The notes under the pieces: model-generated
The model's database searches: none
Seen by the model: only the letters and a program-made list of their open reading frames with translations
What the model was told of the DNA's origin: nothing
Shown here: piece by piece, positions 25,420 through 34,487 of the stretch
Layout: every line of letters starts with the position of its first letter
Position numbering within the stretch: position 1 is the first letter of the stretch
Made by a program: the position numbers and the translations under genes
NCBI RefSeq assembly: GCF_900188485.1
Contig: NZ_FZPH01000013.1
Span: forward strand, 62,001-126,000
Source of the DNA: Asanoa hainanensis
GTDB lineage: Bacteria > Actinomycetota > Actinomycetes > Mycobacteriales > Micromonosporaceae
Direction of reading: 5' to 3'
DNA length: 64,000 nucleotides

Positions 25420-26844
25420 ATGGCGAACAGCCGGCGCGCGCACGCGATGCGGCGCGCGGCCGTCGCCGGCCTGATCGCGGCCGGCCTCACGGCCCTCATC
25501 GTTACCGTCCCGTCGATGGGAGCCGGCGCGGCCGGCCCGGTCGGCGGCACAAGGGTCCTCGACCCCGTTGGCGACACGGCCACCAACCCGGGCGACCCCG
25601 ACACCGGCGCGACCGGCGCGACCGAGCCGGACCCGCCGCCGACCAACCCGATGTCGAGCAGCGACCCGACGACGCCGGATCCGACCGCTTCGCCGACCAC
25701 CGACCCGCAGCCGACCACCGACCCACAGCCGACCGCCGACCCGCCGAGCCGGCCGCCGGTCCTGCAGCCGTCGGTCAAAGTGGACCGTCCGACGGCGCAG
25801 CCGCCCGAACCGCCCGGCCCGGTGCTCCCCGGTGAGCCGCGGCTCGGCGCCACGATCTCGACCGGCGACATCGGGCTGGGCTGGTCCTACTGGTCCCGGT
25901 CCAGCAGCCCGGCCACCCTCCGGGTGGTGATCCGCAACACGGGCTCGATCGTCGAGCGGATGACCCTGCGATACACGCTGCCGGCCGGGGTGACCGACGC
26001 CGGCACGCCGGGCTGCACGCTCGCCGGCGGGCGCTCGTACGTGTGCGGCTCCTGGGTCGTCGGGCCGGGCCAGCGCTTCGAGACCGCGGTCCGCGTCCAG
26101 GTGGCCGGCGACGCCTGGCTGCGGATGCCGCTGGGTGGCTCGGTCGACATCACCGCGGCCGCGGTCGCCCGGCCCGACCTCGGCACGGTCGTCGACAACC
26201 AGGGCTTCGCGGTGCTCTTCCCGCCCGGGCCGCCGGTCGCCGGGATCGGGCTCACGGCCGCCGAGGTCAACTTCGCCGCGGTCGACGGCCCCGCCAACCT
26301 GCGGGTCGAGCTGACCAACACCGGCGACGACACCTCGACGGGTGCCATCGAGGTGCTGCTGCCCGACGGCGTGACGGTCGACGGCCAGCCCGACGGCTGC
26401 GCGCCCAACGGCGAGCGCTACCGGTGCGAGCTGGGTCAGCTGGCCGTGGGCCAGACGGTCACGACCACGCTAGCGCTGCTCGCGACGGCCGAGGCACAAC
26501 GGCTGGCACCGCTGTCCGGTGCGGCGTTCGGCATGCTGACCTCGGGCGGCCGCACCAAGCAGGTGCAGATGAGCTTCCGGATCACCGCCGCCGCGGCCAC
26601 CGCCACGCCGGCGGCCAGCCCGGTCGCCGTCGTCGGCCCGACGGCCTCCCAGGGCGTGATCGGTGGCCTCGTGCCGGTCGCCGACAGCAGCGGCGGGCTG
26701 ACCACCGTGCAGAAGACCGCGCTCGCCCTGGTGATCGTCTCGGTACTCCTCGTGGTCTTGGCGGTCGCTCTCGCCACGTCGTCGCTACGGCGCCGTATAG
26801 AAGACGACACCACCGCGGCCCTCGATATGGGGAGCCGAGACTAG
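25420..26844 (+). CDS. Secreted, membrane-anchored surface protein with DUF11-like repeats
   Basis: 474 residues from ATG 25420, with GGAGG six bases upstream. Signal peptide: RRAAVAGLIAAGLTALIVTV with a cleavage region around GAGAAGP. A Pro/Thr/Asp-rich linker spans about residues 45-140 (repeats such as TTDPQPT). Two immunoglobulin-like DUF11-type domains follow, each with a Cys pair (GCTLAGGRSYVCGSW and GCAPNGERYRCELG). The C-terminus is a membrane helix (TALALVIVSVLLVVLAVALA) and a short basic tail. No sortase motif precedes the helix. It is probably a cell-envelope adhesin or scaffold; the function is unknown. Confidence 0.8.
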   Translation: MANSRRAHAMRRAAVAGLIAAGLTALIVTVPSMGAGAAGPVGGTRVLDPVGDTATNPGDPDTGATGATEPDPPPTNPMSSSDPTTPDPTASPTTDPQPTTDPQPTADPPSRPPVLQPSVKVDRPTAQPPEPPGPVLPGEPRLGATISTGDIGLGWSYWSRSSSPATLRVVIRNTGSIVERMTLRYTLPAGVTDAGTPGCTLAGGRSYVCGSWVVGPGQRFETAVRVQVAGDAWLRMPLGGSVDITAAAVARPDLGTVVDNQGFAVLFPPGPPVAGIGLTAAEVNFAAVDGPANLRVELTNTGDDTSTGAIEVLLPDGVTVDGQPDGCAPNGERYRCELGQLAVGQTVTTTLALLATAEAQRLAPLSGAAFGMLTSGGRTKQVQMSFRITAAAATATPAASPVAVVGPTASQGVIGGLVPVADSSGGLTTVQKTALALVIVSVLLVVLAVALATSSLRRRIEDDTTAALDMGSRD

Positions 26845-27038
26845 GCCCGCGAGCAGTGCTTTCGCTCACAAGTAAGGCAACCCTGACCCCGCCATGAGAA
26901 GGTCGTCTCACCGGGCGGGACCCGGTACGTGGAAAGGCTGTTCCCGGGACGTACGCTTTTCCAAGACACAACATGGAGCGGGACGGCCCAACGACGCGCG
27001 ACCCCGCCGCCGCCGTCCGGCAAGGAGGTCAGCTTCTC

Positions 27039-28886
27039 GTGGCCAAACAGGTCCGTCAACTGGATCGCGTGGTCATCCGCTTCGCTGGCGACTCCGGCGA
27101 CGGCATGCAGCTCACCGGCGATCGGTTCACGTCGGAGACCGCCCAGCTCGGCAACGACATCTCGACGCTTCCCAACTTCCCCGCGGAGATCCGGGCGCCC
27201 GCCGGCACCCTGCCCGGGGTCTCAAGCTTCCAGGTGCACTTCGCCGACTACGACATCCTCACGCCGGGCGACGCGCCCAACGTGCTGGTCGCGATGAACC
27301 CGGCGGCGCTCAAGGCCAACCTGGGTGACCTGCCGCGCGGGGCCGACATCATCGTCAACACCGACGAGTTCACGAAGCGCAACCTCACCAAGGTGGGTTA
27401 CACGGCGAACCCGCTCGAAGACGGCTCGCTCGACGGCTACTCGCTGCATCCGGTCGCGCTGACCGCGATGACGATCGGCGCCCTCGCCGACCACGACGTG
27501 TCGAAGAAAGACGCCGAGCGCGCGAAGAACATGTTCGCCCTCGGCCTGCTCTCGTGGATGTACTCGCGGCCGTACGACTCGACGATCCGCTTCCTGGAGC
27601 GCAAGTTCGCCGCCCGCCCGGAACTCGTCGCGGCCAACATCGCGGCGTTCAAGGCCGGCTGGAACTTCGGCGAGACGACCGAGGACTTCGGCGTCCGCTA
27701 CGAGGTCAAGCCGGCCAAGATGAGCCCCGGGACCTACCGCAACATCACCGGCAACCAGGCGCTGTCGCTGGGCCTCGTGGCCGCCGGCGTGCGCTCGGGC
27801 CTGCCGGTGTTCCTGGGTGCCTACCCGATCACCCCGGCGTCCGACATCCTGCACGAGCTGAGCAAGCACAAGCGGTTCGGCGTCACCACCATGCAGGCCG
27901 AGGACGAGATCGCCGCGATCGGTGCCGCGCTCGGCGCCTCGTACGGCGGCAGCCTGGGCATCACCACCACCTCCGGCCCGGGCGTCGCGCTCAAGGGCGA
28001 GACCATCTCGCTGGCGGTCGCGCTGGAGCTGCCGCTGGTGATCATCGACGTGCAGCGGGCCGGCCCGTCGACCGGTATGCCGACCAAGACCGAGCAGGCC
28101 GACCTCAACATGGCGCTGTTCGGCCGGCACGGCGAGGCGCCGGTCGCCGTCGTCGCGCCGCGGTCGCCGTCCGACTGCTTCTTCGCCGCGCTCGAGGCCG
28201 CTCGGATCGCCCTGACCTACCGCACGCCGGTGATCCTGCTGTCCGACAACTACGTCGCCAACGGCTCGGAGCCCTGGCTGCTGCCCGAGGTCGACTCGCT
28301 GCCCGACCTGCGGGTCGACTTCGCGACCGAGCCCAACGGCGAAGACGGCAAGACGTTCCTTCCCTACCTGCGCGACCCGGTCACGATGGCCCGGCCGTGG
28401 GCGATCCCCGGCACGCCGGGGTTGGAGCACCGGATCGGCGGTCTGGAGAAGGCCGACAAGACGGGCGACATCTCGTACGACCCGGCCAACCACGACTTCA
28501 TGGTGCGCACCCGGGCCGCCCGGATCGAGGGCATTCCGGTGCCTGACGTCGAGGTGGAAGACCCCGACGGCGACGCACGGACGCTGGTGCTGGGCTGGGG
28601 CTCGACCTACGGCCCGATCGGCGCCGCCTGCCGGGCGCTGCGCCACCGCGGCCTGCCGATCGCGCAGGCCCACCTGCGGCACCTCTCGCCGCTGCCGGCC
28701 AACCTCGGCGAGGTGCTGCGCGCGTACGACCGGGTGGTCGTCCCCGAGATGAACCTGGGCCAGCTCGCCCACGTCATCCGGGGCCGTTACCTGGTCGACG
28801 CCATCCCTTACAACCAGGTCAGCGGCCTGCCGTTCACGGCCGCGAAGCTTGAGTCGATGCTCGAGGAAGTCGTGAAGAATGGCTAA
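27039..28886 (+). CDS. korA: 2-oxoacid:ferredoxin oxidoreductase, alpha (fused gamma-alpha) subunit
   Basis: 615 residues from GTG 27039, selected because AAGGAGG lies ten bases upstream; ATG 26973 is an in-frame alternative. The N-terminal gamma-type domain starts VVIRFAGDSGDGMQLTGDRF. The alpha domain has the FLGAYPITPASDILHEL motif, TTSGPGVALKGETISLA and the RAGPSTGMPTKTEQADL loop. With KorB it forms a heterodimer that oxidatively decarboxylates 2-oxoglutarate to succinyl-CoA and reduces ferredoxin, as in the mycobacterial and streptomycete enzymes. Overlaps korB by eight bases. Confidence 0.93.
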   Translation: MAKQVRQLDRVVIRFAGDSGDGMQLTGDRFTSETAQLGNDISTLPNFPAEIRAPAGTLPGVSSFQVHFADYDILTPGDAPNVLVAMNPAALKANLGDLPRGADIIVNTDEFTKRNLTKVGYTANPLEDGSLDGYSLHPVALTAMTIGALADHDVSKKDAERAKNMFALGLLSWMYSRPYDSTIRFLERKFAARPELVAANIAAFKAGWNFGETTEDFGVRYEVKPAKMSPGTYRNITGNQALSLGLVAAGVRSGLPVFLGAYPITPASDILHELSKHKRFGVTTMQAEDEIAAIGAALGASYGGSLGITTTSGPGVALKGETISLAVALELPLVIIDVQRAGPSTGMPTKTEQADLNMALFGRHGEAPVAVVAPRSPSDCFFAALEAARIALTYRTPVILLSDNYVANGSEPWLLPEVDSLPDLRVDFATEPNGEDGKTFLPYLRDPVTMARPWAIPGTPGLEHRIGGLEKADKTGDISYDPANHDFMVRTRAARIEGIPVPDVEVEDPDGDARTLVLGWGSTYGPIGAACRALRHRGLPIAQAHLRHLSPLPANLGEVLRAYDRVVVPEMNLGQLAHVIRGRYLVDAIPYNQVSGLPFTAAKLESMLEEVVKNG

Positions 28887-29913
28887 TCCCGTCGCAGTGA
28901 AGCTGACCCAGAAGGACTTCAAGTCCGACCAGGAGGTTCGCTGGTGTCCCGGGTGCGGTGACTACGCGATCCTCGCCGCCGTCCAGTCGTTCATGCCCGA
29001 GCTGCAGATCCCGCGCGAGCGCACCGTGTTCGTGTCCGGCATCGGCTGCTCGTCGCGCTTCCCGTACTACATGAACACGTACGGCATGCACTCGATCCAC
29101 GGCCGCGCGCCGGCGATCGCGACCGGCCTGTCGGTCAGCCGCCCCGACCTGTCGGTCTGGGTGGTCACCGGCGACGGCGACGCGCTCTCGATCGGCGGCA
29201 ACCACCTGATCCACGCGCTGCGCCGCAACGTCAACCTGAAGATCCTGCTGTTCAACAACCGGATCTACGGGCTGACCAAGGGGCAGTACTCGCCGACGTC
29301 CGAGATCGGCAAGATCACCAAGTCGACGCCGGTCGGCTCGGCGGACTCGCCGTTCAACCCGCTCTCGCTGGCGTTGGGCGCCGAGGCCACCTTCGTCGCA
29401 CGGACCCTCGACTCCGACCGCAAGCACCTCCAGTCGGTGCTGCGCGCCGCGGCCGAGCACAACGGTTCCGCGTTCGTCGAGATCTACCAGAACTGCAACA
29501 TCTTCAACGACGGCGCGTTCGAGACCCTCAAGGACCCGGCCACCCGCGACGAATACCTGATCCGGCTCGAGCACGGCCAGCCGATCACCTTCGGCGCCGA
29601 CGGCCAGCGCTGCGTGGTGCACCCGCCGGGCGGCTTCGGCCTCGAGGTGCGCGACACGGCGTCGGTGGACCCGGCCGACATCGTCGTGCACGACGCCACG
29701 GTTTCCGAGCCGGCGTACGCGTTCGCGCTGTCCCGCCTGCCCGGGCTCGACCTGCGCAACACGCCGATCGGGGTGTTCCGCAAGGTGGACCGGCCGTCCT
29801 ACGACGAGCTGGTGGTGTCGCAGGTCGAGACCGCGAAGGCGAAGGCGACCGGCACGCCCGAGGACCAGCTCGCCGGGCTGCTCACCGCCGGCGACACCTG
29901 GACGATTCTGTAA
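28879..29913 (+). CDS. korB: 2-oxoacid:ferredoxin oxidoreductase, beta subunit
   Basis: 344 residues. Cys ligands of the [4Fe-4S] cluster are visible in RWCPGCGDYAIL and SGIGCSSRFPYYM. The thiamine-diphosphate motif is VTGDGDALSIGGNHLIHALRR-like (GDGDALSIGGNH), with the following NNRIYGLTKGQYSPTS. KorB carries the catalytic cofactor and cluster and completes the KorAB enzyme, an oxygen-tolerant alternative to 2-oxoglutarate dehydrogenase. The start lies within the last codons of korA, so the subunits are made in fixed ratio. Confidence 0.95.
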   Translation: MANPVAVKLTQKDFKSDQEVRWCPGCGDYAILAAVQSFMPELQIPRERTVFVSGIGCSSRFPYYMNTYGMHSIHGRAPAIATGLSVSRPDLSVWVVTGDGDALSIGGNHLIHALRRNVNLKILLFNNRIYGLTKGQYSPTSEIGKITKSTPVGSADSPFNPLSLALGAEATFVARTLDSDRKHLQSVLRAAAEHNGSAFVEIYQNCNIFNDGAFETLKDPATRDEYLIRLEHGQPITFGADGQRCVVHPPGGFGLEVRDTASVDPADIVVHDATVSEPAYAFALSRLPGLDLRNTPIGVFRKVDRPSYDELVVSQVETAKAKATGTPEDQLAGLLTAGDTWTIL

Positions 29914-29919
29914 CTGCTC

Positions 29920-30936
29920 CTACCGGCCCTCGGCCAGCGCCGAGGGTCGGTCGTCGCGGACGTAGACCAGCATGTCGCCGGTCTCGATCGTGAGGCCGGC
30001 CGGCTCGGCCAGCGAGACGACCTTGCCCCGCCGCACCAGGGCGATGACCAGCGGTTCCAGGTCGCGCGGCGCCGAGCCGACCTCGCGGCGTTCGGCGGAG
30101 CGGATCGCCAGCGCCATGCCCTGGCCCGGGGTCAGCAGGTCCTCGACCACCTCGATCAGCGGCGGCGCCGAGGTCGACAGTCCGAGCAGCCGGCCGGCGG
30201 TGGACGCCGAGACGATCACGTGGTGCGCGCCGCTCTGCCGCAGCAGGGGCGCGTTCTCGGCCTCGCGGGCCGCCGCGATGATCCGCACCTTGCCGGCGGT
30301 GAGCTGGCGCACCGTCAGCGTCACCAGCACCGCCGCGTCGTCGCTGTGGGTGGCGATGATCACTGACTTGGCGTCTTTGACGTGCGCCTCCAGCAGCGTC
30401 GCCGACCGGGTCGCGGAGCCTTCGATGCCGACCAGCCCGTTGGCGATCGCCGACCGCAGGGCGGTGGGATCCTTCTCGACCACCACGATCTTGCGCTTGT
30501 CCAGGCCGTCTTCCAGCAGCACGTTGACGGCGCTGCGGCCCTTCGTCCCGTACCCGCAGATGATCACGTGGTCTTTCACTTTCTTCCTCCACCGCGTCAG
30601 CCGCAGGTTGGTGCGGTACTGCTCGGTCAGCACCTCGAGGGTGGTGCCGACCAGGATGATCAGGAAGAGCACGCGGGCCGGCGTGATCACGAAGACGTTG
30701 ACCAGGCGGGCCGACTCACTGATCGGCGTGATGTCGCCGTAGCCGGTCGTCGAGAGCGTCACCACCGCGTAGTACGCGCTGTCCAGCAGCGTCAGCGGGG
30801 TCTCGGTGATGTCGCGGTAGCCGTCGCGGTCGACGTAGACGATCAGCACGACCACCAGGACCAGCGCGACGGCAGCCAACAGCCGCACGCCGAGCGCGCG
30901 CAGAGGACTCTGGCGTACCCGGGGAAAATGGATCAC
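29920..30936 (-). CDS. Two-helix potassium channel with RCK (TrkA-N/C) domains
   Basis: 338 residues. Helix 1 (LLAAVALVLVVVLIVYV), the pore helix and selectivity filter LSTTGYGDITPIS, and helix 2 (ITPARVLFLIILVGTTLEVL) form a KcsA/MthK-like pore. A Rossmann RCK domain follows, starting DHVIICGYGTKGRSAVNVLL with VVVEKDP, and then a TrkA-C domain. It should conduct K+ under control of a nucleotide or ion bound to RCK. It converges on korB with a six-base gap. Confidence 0.93.
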   Translation of the reverse strand: MIHFPRVRQSPLRALGVRLLAAVALVLVVVLIVYVDRDGYRDITETPLTLLDSAYYAVVTLSTTGYGDITPISESARLVNVFVITPARVLFLIILVGTTLEVLTEQYRTNLRLTRWRKKVKDHVIICGYGTKGRSAVNVLLEDGLDKRKIVVVEKDPTALRSAIANGLVGIEGSATRSATLLEAHVKDAKSVIIATHSDDAAVLVTLTVRQLTAGKVRIIAAAREAENAPLLRQSGAHHVIVSASTAGRLLGLSTSAPPLIEVVEDLLTPGQGMALAIRSAERREVGSAPRDLEPLVIALVRRGKVVSLAEPAGLTIETGDMLVYVRDDRPSALAEGR

Positions 30937-30993
30937 GCCGTCTCCCGCACGCCCACACCTTAAACGAGGCGCGCGAGACCCGACGCCCGGGAA

Positions 30994-33981
30994 TCAGGCC
31001 TTGTCCGACTCGGCGTCTCCGATCAGCGCACCTCGATAGGTGCGGGAGCGCCGGGGATGCGGTGGCTGCGGCTCGACGCCGCCACGGTTGGGGCGCGGCT
31101 CGTGGATGACGACCGTGGTGTTGTCGTCGCCGTCGCGGTCGGCCCGGTGCCGGGCGGCGGTCACCGGCTCCGCGGCGAACCGGCTGGAGCCGGCGGCCAG
31201 GTCCGGGTGCTCGACCGCGAGCGCCATCCCGGCCGCCTGCTCGAGCGTGAGTTCCGCGCCACCCGCGTAGGCCGCGTCGAACGCCGCGTCGCCGAGCACC
31301 GACCGGATGGCCGCCTGCTCCTGCGACCAGTAGGCCGCGAACAGGCTGCCCCCGCCGCGCTGCGTCGTGCGGGTCGCCTGCGCCGCGCCGAACAGCCGGG
31401 CGGCGGTCTTCGGGTCACCGCCCTGCGCGCACCGGACGGCCACCGCGTTGAGGCTGTCGCAGGCCCTGCTGCGGAACCCGTACGCCATCCGCGAGCGCAG
31501 CGCGACGACCAGGTGGTCGTGCGCCGCCACCAGGTCGCCGCGGGCGAGCGCGACCATGCCGAGCAGCATGTCGACGGTGCGCCGGCCGCGCTCGGCCGGC
31601 CGGGCGGCCTCCAGCGGGCGGGCGGCGCCGAGCAGTTCGGCGGCCTCGTCGAGGGCACCCCGTTGCCACAGCAGCTCGGCCAGGCTCAACACCGCGACCA
31701 GCGCCTCGCTCGCGACGCCGTTGTCCGTGGCCCACTCCATCACGTCGCGGCTGGCCCGCTCGGCCTCGGTCAGCCGGCCCATGTCGATCAGCGGGCCGGC
31801 GCGGCCGGCGATCACCCGGGCCAGCAGACCGGCGTCGCCCGCCTGCTGGGCGGCGGCCTCGGCGCGCTGGGCGAACCGCAGCTCCTCGGCGAACTCGCCG
31901 TCGGCGGCCGCGTGCTGCGAGTGCATGTGGTACGCCGCCGCGAGCTCGGCGTCCGGGATCGGCTCACCGGTCTCGGCGATGCGGCCGTACAGGCGGAACA
32001 GCCAGAGCCGGCCCTCGCGGGCCAACCCGCGCTCGCGCCACCACTGGTCGAGTCCGCCGGCCAGGCGCAGACCCATCCGCGCGCTGCCGCCGGTGGCCGT
32101 CCAGCGCAGTGCGGCGCGCAGCTCGTCGGCCAGCGGGTCGAGCGTGGCCAACGAGAGCGTCACCGGTCGGCCCTCGGCGTCGTGGAACACCCGCGCCAGC
32201 GCGTGCGCGCACCACGCGACGTGCCGGTCGCGGGCGCCCTGCTCCTCACCGGCGTCGACCAGGCGGCGGGCCGCGTACGCCCGGATCGGGTCGAGGATCC
32301 GGTAGGTGCTCGCCGCTCCGTGCGGCTCGACCTGGATCATCGACTTGTCGACCAGCACGGCGAGCGGGTCGAGCGGGTCGTCGTCGAGCAACCACTCCAC
32401 AGTGGCCAGATCGACCGGGCCCGCGAAGACGGCCAGCCAGCGCAACAGGCGGGCGGCGCGGGGGCCGAGCGTGCGGTACGACCACGTGACGGTCGCCTGC
32501 ATGGTGGCGTGGCGTTGGGTCGCCGAGCGCAACGCGGCCCGGGTCTGCGCGCTGCGCGCCCCACCCAGTGCCGCCGCGTTGAGGTCGACCGTGTCTTCCT
32601 GTTGGCCGCCCGCGTACTCCGTCGACGGGTAGCCGGGGCCGCTCTCGGCGGAGTCCTCCCGGCCGGCGTCGAGCGTGCCCAGCACGTCGTCCAGGCGCTC
32701 GGCGAGCTGGCTCGCGGAGAGCACCCGGAGCCGGGCCGCGGCGAGCTCGATGGCCAGCGGCAGGCCGTCGAGGCGGGCCACCACGCGGTGGAGCTCGCTG
32801 GACTCGGTCAGACCACCACGCCGCCCGCCACGGGCTGCCGCGGTGCGGTCGAGCAGCAGCGCCATCGCGTCGCTCGGCCCGCCGTTGGGGCCCGGCTCCG
32901 TCGACAGCGGAGGGATTCGCCACACGACCTCACCGGGCAGCCCGAACGGCTCCCGGCTGGTGGCCAGCACCCGCAGTGCGTTGCCACCGGTGAGCAGCCG
33001 GGAGATGGCCTCGGCGGACGCACCCGGCTGAGCGTCACAGGTGTCGAGCATGAGCAGCATGCGCCGGCCGGCGGCGTAGTCGACCAGGGTGTCGATCATC
33101 GGGCGGCCGGGCTCGGGGCGCAGGCCGAAGACCGCGGCGACCGCGAAGGCGACCAGGCCCGGGTCGGTGACGGTGGCGATGTCGACGAACCACACACCGT
33201 CCGGATAGGAGTCGACGAGCGTGCCGGCCACCTCGACGGCGACCCGGGTCTTGCCGGCACCGCCGGCGCCGACGACCGTCACGAGCCGGTTGTCGCGCAA
33301 CAGGGCCGACAGCTCGGCGCGCTCCGTCTGCCGGCCGACGAACGACGTCACCTGGGTCGGCAGGTTGTGCGCGGCCTCGTCGACGGTGCGCGGGCGCGGG
33401 AACTCCCGCGCCAGGCCCGGTGCGACGAGTTGGAAGAGGCGTTCGCGGTCGTCGAAGCCGCGCAGGCGGTGCAGCCCCAGGTCGATCAGCGAGGCGTCGG
33501 CCGGCAGCGGTGCCGCGTGGTGTGCGGTCGACGCGGAGAGCAGCACCTGGCCGCCGTGCGCCGCGGCCGCGATCCGGGCCGCCCGGTGCACCTCGGGACT
33601 CGCGTACTCACCGGCGAGCGGGACCGCGTGTCCGGTGTGCAGGCCCATCCGGACCCGGGGCATGGCCTCGGGGGTTGGCCACTCGTGGTCGGCCAGTGCC
33701 CGCTGCGCGGTGACACAGGCGTCGAGGGCCGCGGCGGCGTCGTCGAACGCGATGAAGAACGAGTCGCCCTCGGTGAACAGCTCGACGCCGTGGCTGGCCG
33801 CGAGGGTGGCGCGCAACAGTCGCCGATGCTCGGTGAGCACCGGCCGGTAACCCGCACCGAGCATCTGGGCAAGTCGTGTCGAGCCCTCGATGTCGGTGAA
33901 CAAGAAAGTCACCAGCCCACTGGGAAGGTGAACTCGTCCCGGCACGCCTGAAACCTCCGCCCCCCTGGAAGTCGGGTCCAT
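30994..33981 (-). CDS. Class III cyclase / STAND ATPase / TPR multidomain protein
   Basis: 995 residues. An adenylate/guanylate cyclase domain (about 22-190) has metal Asp in FTDIEGST, the second acidic segment ELFTEGDSFFIAF and the AARIAAAAHGGQ helix. A NB-ARC-like ATPase follows (about 215-500) with Walker A VVGAGGAGKTRVA and RVLATSREPFGLPGE, then a winged-helix region and helical TPR-like repeats to about 950. The C-terminus is basic and disordered. No LuxR DNA-binding domain is present. Such proteins are common actinobacterial signalling ATPases; whether the cyclase domain is active or only senses nucleotides is unknown. Confidence 0.85.
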   Translation of the reverse strand: MDPTSRGAEVSGVPGRVHLPSGLVTFLFTDIEGSTRLAQMLGAGYRPVLTEHRRLLRATLAASHGVELFTEGDSFFIAFDDAAAALDACVTAQRALADHEWPTPEAMPRVRMGLHTGHAVPLAGEYASPEVHRAARIAAAAHGGQVLLSASTAHHAAPLPADASLIDLGLHRLRGFDDRERLFQLVAPGLAREFPRPRTVDEAAHNLPTQVTSFVGRQTERAELSALLRDNRLVTVVGAGGAGKTRVAVEVAGTLVDSYPDGVWFVDIATVTDPGLVAFAVAAVFGLRPEPGRPMIDTLVDYAAGRRMLLMLDTCDAQPGASAEAISRLLTGGNALRVLATSREPFGLPGEVVWRIPPLSTEPGPNGGPSDAMALLLDRTAAARGGRRGGLTESSELHRVVARLDGLPLAIELAAARLRVLSASQLAERLDDVLGTLDAGREDSAESGPGYPSTEYAGGQQEDTVDLNAAALGGARSAQTRAALRSATQRHATMQATVTWSYRTLGPRAARLLRWLAVFAGPVDLATVEWLLDDDPLDPLAVLVDKSMIQVEPHGAASTYRILDPIRAYAARRLVDAGEEQGARDRHVAWCAHALARVFHDAEGRPVTLSLATLDPLADELRAALRWTATGGSARMGLRLAGGLDQWWRERGLAREGRLWLFRLYGRIAETGEPIPDAELAAAYHMHSQHAAADGEFAEELRFAQRAEAAAQQAGDAGLLARVIAGRAGPLIDMGRLTEAERASRDVMEWATDNGVASEALVAVLSLAELLWQRGALDEAAELLGAARPLEAARPAERGRRTVDMLLGMVALARGDLVAAHDHLVVALRSRMAYGFRSRACDSLNAVAVRCAQGGDPKTAARLFGAAQATRTTQRGGGSLFAAYWSQEQAAIRSVLGDAAFDAAYAGGAELTLEQAAGMALAVEHPDLAAGSSRFAAEPVTAARHRADRDGDDNTTVVIHEPRPNRGGVEPQPPHPRRSRTYRGALIGDAESDKA

Positions 33982-34209
33982 GCTGCCGCACTCCGGACTG
34001 CCGGCGCATCGTAGGTTCGGCTGGCCCGGCCGGGCTCAAGGTCGAAAACCCGCTCCTACCTGGAGCAACGTGCCACGCCGGGGTTAACCGCGGGTGTCCG
34101 GCCCGTGGTTACACGGCTGAGTAACGAGGTGTTCCGAGGGTGGATGCGGCACCCTCGGCCAAGCTTCCCGGCCCAAAGGATGATCGACAGGCGGGTCGGC
34201 GAGCGGAGG

Positions 34210-34425
34210 TCAACAGCCGCAAGCGCCGCCGCAGCAACCACCGCCGCCACCCGCGGCCGGCGCGGAGGCCGCACCACCGCGACCGCCGACCGAGACGGCG
34301 GAGAGGAGCTTGACGGTGTCGCCGTGGCCGTCCGGGCACTGCGCCGGAGCGGACGCTTCGGCCATCGGACGGTTGACCTCGAAGGTGCTCCCGCAAGCGC
34401 GGCAGCGGAACTCATACCGGGGCAT
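34210..34425 (-). CDS. FmdB-type zinc-ribbon protein
   Basis: 71 residues. Opens MPRYEFRCRACGSTFEV and continues to CPDGH, giving a CxxC...CxxxH-type ribbon, followed by a Gly/Ala-rich linker and a Cys-rich end GGCCGGACGC. FmdB-family regulators typically have CxxC twice; the second knuckle here has His in place of the final Cys. It is probably a zinc-binding adaptor or regulator; the target is unknown. The 228-base gap to the upstream-coded cyclase gene shows no further gene. Confidence 0.8.
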   Translation of the reverse strand: MPRYEFRCRACGSTFEVNRPMAEASAPAQCPDGHGDTVKLLSAVSVGGRGGAASAPAAGGGGGCCGGACGC

Positions 34426-34487
34426 GCCAGACAGGGTACGGCCTCCGCGTTGCGGAAACCCTCACCCGGATCGGTAGGCTCGCTGTC

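Noticed and set aside
26872-26887. AGTAAGGCAACCCTGA resembling a DtxR/IdeR iron box before korA
   Set aside because: Only the core agrees and too many consensus positions differ to call an operator.
31057-33951. Long open frame opposite the cyclase-ATPase gene
   Set aside because: Shadow of the minus-strand gene caused by third-position G/C bias; no recognisable domain.
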